Below are positions 1-6,290 of a stretch of DNA of 9,208 nt, one piece after another. The DNA is from Candidatus Sulfotelmatobacter sp. (lineage in GTDB: Bacteria; Acidobacteriota; Terriglobia; Terriglobales; Acidobacteriaceae), in contig JASICF010000459.1 in assembly GCA_030044775.1 (NCBI GenBank), forward strand, positions 1-9,208, written 5' to 3'. The notes beneath the pieces are model-generated. The model saw only the letters and a program-made list of their open reading frames with translations. It made no database searches and had not been told where the DNA came from. Made by a program: the position numbers and the translations under genes. Each line of letters starts with the position of its first letter. The stretch's first letter is position 1.

Positions 1-1
1 G

Positions 2-364
2 CCGCAGGTACGGCTGATCACCATTCTGATGCCATCAACATTGCTTGCTGCCTATTTCGCCGGACGCAGGGTCGCAACAAGACGAAATTTCAAATGGCCT
101 GGTGCTGCAATGCTGGTTGGCGTATGGCTCACGGGCGGACCGTTTATGACGCTTGCAGCGACGGCGTCGGGAGGCGGATTTGCGGGTACCGGCGGGATTC
201 GAGGGGGGATGCTCGTGTTTGCCATGTCGTTACTCCCACCCTACACATTCATCATGGCAACCTACGACGGCAGCTTGGGCGCGTTGCTGATCGTGACCAT
301 CGGTGCTTTGGTTTTCTGGTCTGCTCAATTGGGCGCGATAGCGATTCGGCGTTGGCTTGGATAG
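2..364 (+). CDS. Membrane protein of unknown function, C-terminal part (5' end outside window)
   Basis: The reading frame is open to the left edge and ends at TAG 362-364, so this is the last ~120 residues of a longer protein; an internal ATG at 29 is probably not the true start. The visible part is strongly hydrophobic with about four candidate membrane segments: around ITILMPSTLLAAYFAG, AMLVGVWLTGGPFMTLAA, MLVFAMSLLPPYTFIMA and LGALLIVTIGALVFWSAQ. Short basic loops (GRRVATRRNFK, and the C-terminal RRWLG) suggest cytoplasmic faces. A glycine-rich stretch (SGGGFAGTGGIRGG) lies between the second and third segments. I do not recognise a family. It ends 81 bases before meaB on the same strand; nothing suggests a functional link. 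Confidence 0.6.
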   Translation, partial: PQVRLITILMPSTLLAAYFAGRRVATRRNFKWPGAAMLVGVWLTGGPFMTLAATASGGGFAGTGGIRGGMLVFAMSLLPPYTFIMATYDGSLGALLIVTIGALVFWSAQLGAIAIRRWLG

Positions 365-445
365 TTCGCTACACACCTCGCTGCAGTCGCCATGGCCTTT
401 TCTGAAAAGTGCCTTTCTTTCCCTCCTGCTTTACACTGAAAACGC

Positions 446-1465
446 TTGGACAGCCACGCAAATTTGATTTCCTCCCTTCGCTCCGGCGATGTGCGCGCGC
501 TTTCGCGCGCGATCTCGACCGTCGAGAACCGCGCGCCCGGCTGGTCAGACTTGCTGAAGGCTTTATTTCCTTATACCGGTCACGCCCGAGTCATCGGTCT
601 CACCGGTGCGCCCGGAGCAGGCAAGAGCACGCTGGTCGATCAGTTGGCGCGACATTACAGGAAAGCTAAAAACCCCCATTTCTCGCGCACAGAACGCGCG
701 AGAAATGGGGCACCCGCAACCTCGGTAACATCCCTTGACAACTACACCGTGGGCATCATCGCAGTCGATCCCACCAGCCCTTATACCGGTGGCGCGATTC
801 TGGGCGACCGCATCCGCATGCAGGAGCACTTTTCCGACCCCGGCATTTACATTCGCAGTATGGCGACGCGCGGCTCGCTTGGCGGGCTGGCGCGCACCAC
901 CGCCGACGTAGCAACTGTGCTCGACGCTGCCGGCCGCGATCTCATCATGATTGAAACCGTCGGCGTTGGCCAGGATGAAGTCGATATCGTGCGCCTCGCC
1001 GATGTCACGATTCTGATTCTGGTGCCCGGCATGGGCGACGATGTGCAGACCATTAAAGCCGGAATCATGGAGATCGCCGACATTTTCGTAATCAACAAAA
1101 GCGACCGCGACGGCGCTGAGCACGTGGAAAAAGAAATCCTCGCGTTGCAATCGCTCGCGGCGCGCCGCGATGGATGGACACCGCCGGTCGTCAAGACAGT
1201 TGCGAGCGAAGGAAAAGGGATCAACGAACTGGGAGCAGCCATCGCCGACTACGAGTCATACTTGAAGAAGCAGAACCTGGAGCTGCGCAAAAGCTCGGAG
1301 AACTGGCAGGAACGTCTGGTCGAAATGCTGCGCGATGCCATGCTCGAAAAAGCCCGCGCCCAATTGAGTGATGGAAATTTGGCGAAGTTGGCGGCCGAAG
1401 TTGCCGAGCATAGACGCGACCCGTATACATTGGTGGAAGAGATTGCGGGGAAGGTCGTCAAATAA
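446..1465 (+). CDS. meaB: Methylmalonyl-CoA mutase-associated GTPase MeaB (ArgK/YgfD family)
   Basis: G3E-family P-loop GTPase that acts as a chaperone for B12-dependent methylmalonyl-CoA mutase, gating cofactor loading and protecting the enzyme from inactivation. Older databases call it ArgK. Visible motifs: Walker A GAPGAGKS (residues 54-61), the family signature AVDPTSPYTGGAILGDRIRM (about 106-125), the switch/G3 motif ETVGVGQDE and the G4 motif NKSD. The total of 339 residues is near the family norm, but residues ~75-98 form an extra segment between helix alpha-1 and the strand leading to AVDP; a perfect DNA palindrome lies inside it. The start is TTG 446: the in-frame ATG at 392 is cut off by TGA 437-439, and the N-terminus from TTG matches the usual 'LxxGDxRALxRAIxxVENR' opening. 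I see no Shine-Dalgarno. A weak -10-like TACACT at 432-437 would put the RNA start almost on the TTG. The epimerase follows 95 bases downstream, supporting the pathway assignment. Confidence 0.93.
   Translation: MDSHANLISSLRSGDVRALSRAISTVENRAPGWSDLLKALFPYTGHARVIGLTGAPGAGKSTLVDQLARHYRKAKNPHFSRTERARNGAPATSVTSLDNYTVGIIAVDPTSPYTGGAILGDRIRMQEHFSDPGIYIRSMATRGSLGGLARTTADVATVLDAAGRDLIMIETVGVGQDEVDIVRLADVTILILVPGMGDDVQTIKAGIMEIADIFVINKSDRDGAEHVEKEILALQSLAARRDGWTPPVVKTVASEGKGINELGAAIADYESYLKKQNLELRKSSENWQERLVEMLRDAMLEKARAQLSDGNLAKLAAEVAEHRRDPYTLVEEIAGKVVK
674..710. repeat. Perfect 15-bp inverted repeat inside the meaB reading frame
   Basis: The left arm CCCCATTTCTCGCGC (674-688) and right arm GCGCGAGAAATGGGG (696-710) are exact reverse complements, separated by a 7-base loop (ACAGAAC). 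The right arm runs on into GGGGCACCCG, wording I associate with short dispersed repeats of Acidobacteria; that is from memory and unverified. The palindrome encodes part of the extra ~24-residue segment in MeaB, and the frame stays open through it. The inserted unit must be a multiple of three and is therefore longer than the 37-base hairpin; its exact borders and any target duplication are not evident. Confidence 0.85.
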
Positions 1466-1468
1466 AAG

Positions 1469-1510
1469 CAGGTTCCTCGCGCTCGCTTCGCAGAGCACTC
1501 GGAATGACAG
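1469..1510. repeat. Probable dispersed intergenic palindromic repeat
   Basis: Just after the meaB stop lies a stretch of the form GGTTCCTCGC...CTCGGAATGACAG. It can fold imperfectly: TTCC 1473-1476 pairs with GGAA 1501-1504, and GCTC 1481-1484 with GAGC 1493-1496. The wording 'TTCCTCG...CGGAATGACA' resembles a short repeat I recall scattered between genes in Acidobacteria and some other phyla. No second copy occurs in this window, so repeat status rests on recall. No run of T follows, so I do not call it a terminator. An isolated GAGGAGG at 1523-1529 lies too far from the epimerase start to be an ordinary ribosome binding site. Confidence 0.4.
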
Positions 1511-1560
1511 TGTGAGGGTCCCGAGGAGGCAAGCGGAAACATCCGGCGCTCTTGATAAAT

Positions 1561-1956
1561 ATGGAATTCAGCATCGATCATATCGGTATTGCGGTGAAGT
1601 CGCTGGCGACGGCGAAGTCGATTTACGAAACACTTGGCCTTCGCGTTTCTGCCGAAGAAACCGTTGCTCACGAGCAGGTGCGGCTGGTGATGGTTCCGGT
1701 CGGTGAGAGCCGGCTCGAGTTGTTAGAACCCACATCCGAAGATTCGACAATTGCGAAATTCATTGCCAAGCGCGGGGAGGGCTTGCATCACGTCTGCCTG
1801 CGAGTCCCGGATCTGACTGCGACCGTCGGCCGGCTGAAGAAAGAGGGTGTGCGTCTCGTGTCAGAAGAAATCAAGACCGGCGCCGGCGGGCACAAATATG
1901 TTTTCCTGCATCCTTCCAGCACCGGCGGCGTGCTGCTTGAGTTGGTGCAGAAATAA
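1561..1956 (+). CDS. mce: Methylmalonyl-CoA epimerase
   Basis: A VOC-superfamily metalloenzyme that interconverts (2S)- and (2R)-methylmalonyl-CoA, supplying the isomer used by the mutase. It acts in the cytoplasm, in propionate and branched-chain/odd-chain catabolism. The 131 residues are normal for the family. Visible features: IDHIGIAV at 5-12, ESRLELLEP at 49-57, GLHHVCLRVPDL at 74-85 and the C-terminal GVLLELVQK. The expected metal ligands map to H7, E53, H77 and E127. I chose ATG 1561 because family members open 'M-x-(I/V)DHIGIAV'; an in-frame TTG at 1552 would add three residues. Neither start has a well-placed Shine-Dalgarno: GAGGAGG at 1523-1529 is 31 bases from the ATG. Its position after meaB fits a shared pathway, but the repeat-bearing gap leaves co-transcription open. 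Confidence 0.93.
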   Translation: MEFSIDHIGIAVKSLATAKSIYETLGLRVSAEETVAHEQVRLVMVPVGESRLELLEPTSEDSTIAKFIAKRGEGLHHVCLRVPDLTATVGRLKKEGVRLVSEEIKTGAGGHKYVFLHPSSTGGVLLELVQK

Positions 1957-1982
1957 GAATCTGCGCACCCGGAACAATCTCC

Positions 1983-2672
1983 ATGCTTCTTCTCGCCATC
2001 GACACTTCCGGCAGGCAAGGCAGTATCGCTCTCGCGCGAGTCGAAGAGAGAGTCAAAGATAGCGACATCCCTGAAGAGTTCGAGATTATCGAAATCATGC
2101 CGCTCGTCGGAGGCACTTTTTCCGCGCAGCTGATTCCGCAGATTTCCACGCTGATTTCAAGCAATGGCTACACCAAAGAGGCCATCGGCGGACTCGCTGT
2201 CGTTTCAGGACCGGGATCATTCACCGGACTCCGAGTCGGCCTCGCCGCGGTGAAGGCGCTCGGCGAGATTTTGGCGAAACCGATCGCCGCCGTCTCGATG
2301 CTTGAGGTCATCGCGTTTGCTAGCGGCGCGCAAGGCAAAATCATGTCTGCGCTCGACGCGGGCCGGAGCGAAATCTACGCCGGCAAATATGAGATTCCTG
2401 CCACAGAGAACGCAGTTCGAGAGGAAATCCTGAATCTTTCCGGCTTGCTGGCCGAAGCCAAAGGATGGGCAGTGGTCACTCCGGATGTGACGATTGCGGA
2501 AGCGGCCCGCGATGCGGGCCTGTCCGTCATAACTCTTCGGCCGATCTCGAGTGCTGATGTAGCCAGAATTGGCTGGGCCAAGATCCGATCCGGCGACACC
2601 GTGACGCCCGACCAGTTGGAGGCGAATTACATTCGTCGAACCGACGCGGAAATTCTTGAGAAGAAATCCTAA
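1983..2672 (+). CDS. tsaB: tRNA threonylcarbamoyladenosine biosynthesis protein TsaB
   Basis: TsaB (YeaZ) is an ASKHA-fold protein that pairs with TsaD and TsaE to transfer threonylcarbamoyl to A37 of ANN-decoding tRNAs (t6A). It is a non-catalytic, activating partner of TsaD. Diagnostic motifs are the N-terminal LLAIDTSG (residues 3-10) and SGPGSFTGLRVGLAAVKAL (75-93), followed by KPIAAVSMLE. The 229 residues compare with about 230 in E. coli. The ATG at 1983 lies 26 bases after mce; only a weak GGAAC-type Shine-Dalgarno precedes it. The stop TAA 2670-2672 lies one base before the GTG start of the acetyltransferase gene, so the two are probably translated together. tsaB-rimI adjacency is frequent in bacteria. 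Confidence 0.95.
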   Translation: MLLLAIDTSGRQGSIALARVEERVKDSDIPEEFEIIEIMPLVGGTFSAQLIPQISTLISSNGYTKEAIGGLAVVSGPGSFTGLRVGLAAVKALGEILAKPIAAVSMLEVIAFASGAQGKIMSALDAGRSEIYAGKYEIPATENAVREEILNLSGLLAEAKGWAVVTPDVTIAEAARDAGLSVITLRPISSADVARIGWAKIRSGDTVTPDQLEANYIRRTDAEILEKKS

Positions 2673-2673
2673 C

Positions 2674-3165
2674 GTGCGTATCAGGCGGGCCGCACCTGCT
2701 GACATTCTCGGCATCATGAGCCTCGAGCGCCAGGCTGCGTCTGGCGCGCACTGGCCCCGCCAGGAATATGATCGGTTGTTTCTGTCTGATCCAGGCTCGC
2801 TATCGGAGCGACGCGCCTGGATTGCCGAGGACGACCCCGACCCGCTGGCGGAGGAAGGAAAACAGCAGCAACCCAAACTTCTCGCCTTCCTCATCGCGCG
2901 CGTAACGAACGATGAATGCGAACTGGAGAACGTGGTGGTGGATGTCAACGCGCGCCGTAAAGGTGTTGCCACGCTGCTTCTTGCTCAACTATTGCATCAC
3001 TCGCAGGAGTTTCACGTTTCCAGCATTTTCCTGGAAGTCCGCGAGTCCAACCACGCTGCTCGACGGCTATACGAGAAGTCCGGATTCGAAATCGTTGGGT
3101 TGCGGAAGAATTACTACTCGCAGCCTCGGGAAAATGCAGTCTTATATCGACGTAACCTTTGCTAA
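2674..3165 (+). CDS. rimI: RimI-type [ribosomal protein S18]-alanine N-acetyltransferase
   Basis: GNAT-family acetyltransferase; RimI acetylates the N-terminal alanine of ribosomal protein S18 and, in some bacteria, other protein N-termini. With the GTG 2674 start it has 163 residues. Visible elements: a RIRRAAPADILGIMSLE N-terminus, the acetyl-CoA pyrophosphate loop RRKGVA (94-99) after VVVDV, then FLEVRESNHAARRLYEKSGFEIVGLRKNYY (119-148), which is the RimI signature with the SN-A-LY-GF pattern and the YY end. A polar insert of about 15 residues (DDPDPLAEEGKQQQPK, 53-68) lies between two strands of the N-terminal half, making it longer than the ~148-residue E. coli enzyme. An alternative start, TTG 2656, would add six residues and overlap tsaB; GTG fits the family start better. 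Function is inferred from the family and from the tsaB neighbour. Confidence 0.88.
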   Translation: MRIRRAAPADILGIMSLERQAASGAHWPRQEYDRLFLSDPGSLSERRAWIAEDDPDPLAEEGKQQQPKLLAFLIARVTNDECELENVVVDVNARRKGVATLLLAQLLHHSQEFHVSSIFLEVRESNHAARRLYEKSGFEIVGLRKNYYSQPRENAVLYRRNLC

Positions 3166-3217
3166 ATCCAGCGTTTTGTTGTATTTCTCTGATGCTCGAA
3201 TGCACCAGATTTGGGCA

Positions 3218-3246
3218 TTGAACCATTTTTGGGGCTGTGCTAGCTT
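3218..3246 (+). promoter_or_regulatory. Candidate sigma70-type promoter for the DUF465 gene
   Basis: TTGAAC (3218-3223) and TAGCTT (3241-3246) are spaced by 17 bases, with an extended -10 TG at 3238-3239. Transcription would start near 3253, leaving a leader of about 26 bases with a good ribosome binding site. The -10 hexamer itself is a weak match; the spacing and the extended TG are the main support. Confidence 0.45.
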
Positions 3247-3265
3247 GTGGGTATGAATCCCGGTT

Positions 3266-3270
3266 GGAGG
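3266..3270 (+). promoter_or_regulatory. Ribosome binding site that fixes the DUF465 start
   Basis: GGAGG ends 8 bases before ATG 3279. The frame is open further upstream to GTG 3237, but only the ATG has this spacing, and the promoter just upstream would exclude the longer start. Confidence 0.8.
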
Positions 3271-3278
3271 TCTACTGG

Positions 3279-3509
3279 ATGGTGACTCCGAATGACGCTC
3301 TCCTGACGAATCACGAAGAATTTCGCAAACTGGTTCAGGAACACCTGCAGTATTCCACTCGTCTTGATTCTCTCACCCAAAAACGTTATCTCAGCGAAGA
3401 CGAAAAGCTGGAAGAAATCCGCCTGAAGAAGCTCAAACTGCGCCTCAAAGATCAGATGCAATCGATCGAGCGGCAGTACCGGCAACAGTTTGGCACGCAC
3501 GTAGCGTAA
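3279..3509 (+). CDS. YdcH/DUF465 family small protein
   Basis: A 76-residue, highly charged, predominantly helical protein. It opens with a segment typical of the family (NHEEFRKLVQEHLQYSTRLDSL, about 11-32) and closes with a basic helix (EEIRLKKLKLRLKDQMQSIERQYRQ) containing the LKK-KL-LKD pattern of DUF465. Family members are short helical-hairpin or coiled-coil proteins with no established biochemical role; I assign none here. The start is set by GGAGG at 3266-3270. It appears to be a single-gene unit with its own promoter upstream and a hairpin terminator downstream, separate from both rimI and psd. Confidence 0.8.
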   Translation: MVTPNDALLTNHEEFRKLVQEHLQYSTRLDSLTQKRYLSEDEKLEEIRLKKLKLRLKDQMQSIERQYRQQFGTHVA

Positions 3510-3567
3510 AATCTCTGTCCGTTCGAAAAGCGGCGTCGCCGCAAAGGTGGGATTCTATCTCTTGATG

Positions 3568-3594
3568 GGCGCTGGCGAGCGCCTTTCTTTATTT
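3568..3594 (+). terminator. Rho-independent terminator after the DUF465 gene
   Basis: GGCGCT (3568-3573) and AGCGCC (3578-3583) form a 6-bp GC-rich stem with a GGCG loop, followed at once by a T-rich tail (TTTCTTTATTT). It lies 58 bases after the DUF465 stop. A second small hairpin (GCGGC/GCCGC, 3530-3542, loop GTC) lies between them without a T tail on this strand. Confidence 0.75.
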
Positions 3595-3662
3595 ACACTT
3601 ACCCAATTTGTGCTTGAGCCCATTCTCGAGTGAACTTAAGCTTTCTGCGCCAACCTGTGCTC

Positions 3663-3668
3663 TATAAT
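3663..3668 (+). promoter_or_regulatory. -10 box upstream of psd (possible leaderless start)
   Basis: A perfect TATAAT sits only 11 bases before ATG 3680. No convincing -35 exists at 16-18 bases; TTTCTG 3642-3647 is 15 bases away. If used, transcription would begin around 3674-3676, leaving a 5' leader of only about 4-6 bases and no room for a Shine-Dalgarno. It follows the terminator at 3568-3594, where a new transcription unit is expected. Confidence 0.5.
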
Positions 3669-3679
3669 TGTGGAATCCC

Positions 3680-4342
3680 ATGGTTCGCGATGGCTACTAT
3701 TACGCGCTGGCTCTGATGGCAGCGGCTGTGCTCGTCGGATGGTTCGGGGGGCCTGGGTGGAGCATAGTCCCGATTTTGCTGGCAGCATTTTTCTTGTGGT
3801 TCTTTCGCGATCCTGAACGTGTTATTCCTGATGCCGCCGGGGCGGTGGTCTCGCCTGCGGATGGTAAGGTCACGTCAGTTTCTATCGCCGGAAACAGCGA
3901 GAAACAGACCCGCGTCAGTATTTTCCTGAACGTCTTTGACGTGCACGTAAACCGCTCGCCGATTGCAGGGGTGGTGCGTGATATCCGCTACCAGCGCGGC
4001 AGGTTCCTGAATGCGATGAACGAACGTTCCGCTGAACAGAACGAGCAAAATGTCGTCAAAGTTGAGGGTGATGGGCAAGTGGTTGTGTTTAAGCAGATCG
4101 CCGGCCTGCTGGCACGGAGAATTGTTTTCCATCCCAAAGTTGGCGACCACGTTGAGCGTGGCCAGCGTGTGGGATTAATGAAATTTGGTTCCCGGGTGGA
4201 TGTATTGCTCGGTCCGGCCGCCCACGTACAGGTGAAAATCGGAGATCGCGTTCGCGGCGGGGAGAGTATCCTCGCTTACCTGGAGGATAAAGCCGAGCTG
4301 GCGGGCGCTGCGCAGTCTGCCGCTCGCGAGGAAACGCATTGA
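3680..4342 (+). CDS. psd: Phosphatidylserine decarboxylase proenzyme (short type)
   Basis: Converts phosphatidylserine to phosphatidylethanolamine at the inner membrane using a self-generated pyruvoyl group. The 220 residues match the short class. Two hydrophobic segments (about 7-24 and 27-42) end in the typical FFRDPER (41-47), then SPADGKV (58-64), FLNVFDVHVNRSPIAG (82-97) and MKFGSRVD (167-174). Self-cleavage would fall between G170 and S171, S171 becoming the pyruvoyl end of the alpha chain; D61 and H89 are the likely Asp-His partners. I chose ATG 3680 because the protein then begins MVRDGYYYAL; TTG 3668 would add four residues but overlaps the -10 box. The TGA stop (4340-4342) overlaps the ATG of pssA, the gene supplying its substrate. 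Confidence 0.93.
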   Translation: MVRDGYYYALALMAAAVLVGWFGGPGWSIVPILLAAFFLWFFRDPERVIPDAAGAVVSPADGKVTSVSIAGNSEKQTRVSIFLNVFDVHVNRSPIAGVVRDIRYQRGRFLNAMNERSAEQNEQNVVKVEGDGQVVVFKQIAGLLARRIVFHPKVGDHVERGQRVGLMKFGSRVDVLLGPAAHVQVKIGDRVRGGESILAYLEDKAELAGAAQSAAREETH

Positions 4343-5217
4343 TGGGCGCAATTACCCCGAATTCGCGGCACGACGCCGGGCGGACGAGGCGCATGCGCAA
4401 AGGCATGTATATTCTGCCTTCCCTCTTCACTACGGGAAACATGGCGGCAGGCTTTTACGCAATCCTGGAAGTCGTCCACGCCACCGCCCTTACCCCATGG
4501 CATCTCGACAATGCTGCGATAGCAATCGGATTTGCCGTTCTGTTCGACGGTCTCGACGGCCGGGTCGCCCGCATGACAGGCACCAGCAGCGATTTCGGCA
4601 GGGAACTCGATTCGCTGGCAGATGTAATTACATTTGGCGTTGCTCCCGCGATGCTTGCCTGGACCTGGGGATTTCATCTGATGCCGACCGTTGCCTTGAC
4701 CGAGTGGAACATCAAGCTCACTCAGCTCGGCGCGATCGCGAGTTTTCTGTTCCTCATGGCCGGAGCAAGCCGGTTGGCCCGATTCAACATTACAGCCAAC
4801 CCACAGCCATCGAATCCTGGCCGCCCGGGAAAGAAATATTTTGTTGGTATGCCGATCCCGGCGGGGGCCGGTGTGATTGCGGCGGTGGTTCACTTTGAAT
4901 CCGGAGCTCCACTGCAAAGTTGGTATACCGCAGTAACCTGGCTGACGATGGTTGCCGCAGTCGGTTATCTCATGGTGAGCACGTGGCGTTTTTATAGCTT
5001 CAAGGACATCGATTTTAGTTCGCGCCGTCCCTTCCGCCTCATTATTCTCTTTGCTGCGCTAATCGCAGCCGTCTGGTTCTTCTCCAAGCCCGTCCTGTTC
5101 GCGGTCGCGCTGCTGTATATGTTTTCGGGCGTTTTCTGGCGACTGCAATGGATATTTCGCCGTCGCAAACAACCCCCTGCGCCACCAATCTATCGGGAGG
5201 CGTCGCAAACTTCATGA
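4342..5217 (+). CDS. pssA: CDP-diacylglycerol-serine O-phosphatidyltransferase
   Basis: Integral-membrane CDP-alcohol phosphatidyltransferase that makes phosphatidylserine from CDP-diacylglycerol and L-serine, the step before Psd. The full family motif is present: DGLDGRVAR (69-77) followed by G86, D90 and D94, i.e. D69, D72, D90 and D94 for metal binding and catalysis. The N-terminal LPSLFTTGNMAAGFYAI (25-41) is typical of PssA. Several hydrophobic segments follow, then a basic, proline-rich tail. Length is 291 residues. ATG 4342 shares its A with the psd stop (TGATG), and GAGGA at 4328-4332 serves as Shine-Dalgarno. A later ATG 4393 (MRKGMYILPS) is a possible shorter start. The end overlaps the next gene by ATGA. 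Confidence 0.93.
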   Translation: MGAITPNSRHDAGRTRRMRKGMYILPSLFTTGNMAAGFYAILEVVHATALTPWHLDNAAIAIGFAVLFDGLDGRVARMTGTSSDFGRELDSLADVITFGVAPAMLAWTWGFHLMPTVALTEWNIKLTQLGAIASFLFLMAGASRLARFNITANPQPSNPGRPGKKYFVGMPIPAGAGVIAAVVHFESGAPLQSWYTAVTWLTMVAAVGYLMVSTWRFYSFKDIDFSSRRPFRLIILFAALIAAVWFFSKPVLFAVALLYMFSGVFWRLQWIFRRRKQPPAPPIYREASQTS

Positions 5218-6290
5218 GTGCTCCCCCTAAAGTCTCCGTGTTGCCGGCTTCTTCTGCGCGCGGCCAACTCTTTCGCGTGGCAATCGTGGGCGCTGCTTCA
5301 CTTAAAGGGAAAGAAGTCGCGGAGATGCTGAATGAGCGCAACTTTCCCGCGGTGGACGTTCGCCTCCTCGATGATGATGAATCGATTGGCCAGTTGGAAG
5401 CTACGGGAGATGAAATCAACTTCATTCAGAGCGTCCGCTCCGAGCAGTTCACCCATGTCGACTTCACGTTTTTTGCATCCGACGCGGAATGTGCACGCAA
5501 GAACTGGAAGAGAGCGCGCGATGCCGGCAGCGCCATCATCGATCTTTCTGGCGCGCTGGAAGAGGAATCCGATGTTCAGGTTCGATCGCTCTGGGTGGAG
5601 CGTGAGCGCGGGGAAATCTGGCAACCCGACCTTCAACCGGCTCCGGTAGTCGTAGCGCATCCGGCTTCGATAAGCCTGGCGTTGCTGCTATTGCGTGCGC
5701 GCAAAGCCGGTGCAGTTCGTACAGTCGCCGCTACCGTTTTCGAGCCGGCCTCTGAGCAGGGACAAAAAGGAATGGATGAGCTTCACCAGCAGACCGTGAA
5801 CCTGTTGTCGTTTCAGGCGTTGCCGAAAGACGTATTCGACGTTCAGATTGCTTTCAACATGGTCGCGCAATATGGGGAGAAATCGCAGCGGTCGCTCGAT
5901 TCACTGGAATCAACCGTACGGCGTCACTTTCACAAAATTGCTGGAACCGAAGCCGCCGGGCCGGCTCTGATGGCGCTCCAGGCCCCGGTTTTTCATGGTC
6001 ATTCACTCGCTCTGTACTTTGAAATGGAGCAGGCACTCAACCGCGAAAAACTTTCGCAATCGTTGGCGGGAGATCACGTCACTGTTGTTGCAACGCACGA
6101 GAATTTGCAGCCCAATAATGTGAATACGGCAGGTCAACCTAACGTTCTGGTTGCGCTGAAGAACGACGCCGAGCGTGCAAACGGAGTCTGGCTGTGGGCG
6201 ACGGTCGATAATCTCCGCGTTGCCGCCATTACTGCGGTGGAATGTGCCGAGAGCATGATCGCGACCCGGCCGCTGGGAAAAGTGCAATGA
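5214..6290 (+). CDS. USG-1-like homologue of aspartate-semialdehyde dehydrogenase lacking the catalytic cysteine
   Basis: A 358-residue protein with the Asd fold: an N-terminal NAD(P)-binding half starting RVAIVGAASLKGKEVAEML (21-39) and a C-terminal Asd/ArgC dimerisation half. The dehydrogenase Cys, normally in a PNCST-type motif, aligns with A151 of AHPASISLALL, so ordinary phosphorylating dehydrogenase chemistry is unlikely. The histidine region is kept (PVFHGHS, H261 and H263). Segments such as QIAFNMV, APVFHGHSLALYFE, the NDAERANGVWLWATVDNLR region and the closing AVECAESMI resemble E. coli USG-1, itself an Asd paralogue without the cysteine. The start is ATG 5214, overlapping the pssA stop (ATGA), with GGGAGG 5195-5200 upstream; ATG 5148 would extend it 22 residues into pssA. 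It is flanked by lipid and LPS-transport genes, not lysine/threonine genes. Its function is unknown. Confidence 0.85.
   Translation: MSAPPKVSVLPASSARGQLFRVAIVGAASLKGKEVAEMLNERNFPAVDVRLLDDDESIGQLEATGDEINFIQSVRSEQFTHVDFTFFASDAECARKNWKRARDAGSAIIDLSGALEEESDVQVRSLWVERERGEIWQPDLQPAPVVVAHPASISLALLLLRARKAGAVRTVAATVFEPASEQGQKGMDELHQQTVNLLSFQALPKDVFDVQIAFNMVAQYGEKSQRSLDSLESTVRRHFHKIAGTEAAGPALMALQAPVFHGHSLALYFEMEQALNREKLSQSLAGDHVTVVATHENLQPNNVNTAGQPNVLVALKNDAERANGVWLWATVDNLRVAAITAVECAESMIATRPLGKVQ

Noticed and set aside
569..790. 12-base direct repeat CCTTATACCGGT at 569-580 and 779-790 in meaB
   Set aside because: Both copies encode PYTG in the same frame, and the second lies in the conserved DPTSPYTGG motif, so chance codon similarity is enough; no link to the palindrome was seen.
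563..1150. Long minus-strand open frame opposite meaB
   Set aside because: It is the antisense shadow of a confidently identified GTPase in GC-rich DNA; its translation shows no recognisable domain.
2217..2972. 251-codon minus-strand open frame opposite tsaB and rimI
   Set aside because: It crosses two well-supported genes on the other strand and its translation is low-complexity and arginine/serine-rich, as expected of a shadow frame.
3237..3278. Longer GTG start for the DUF465 protein
   Set aside because: The extra 14 residues overlap the likely promoter, and GGAGG is correctly spaced only for ATG 3279.
4276..4917. 213-codon minus-strand open frame opposite pssA
   Set aside because: Shadow of pssA, whose full catalytic motif and membrane segments are clear; no promoter or ribosome binding site was seen for the antisense frame.
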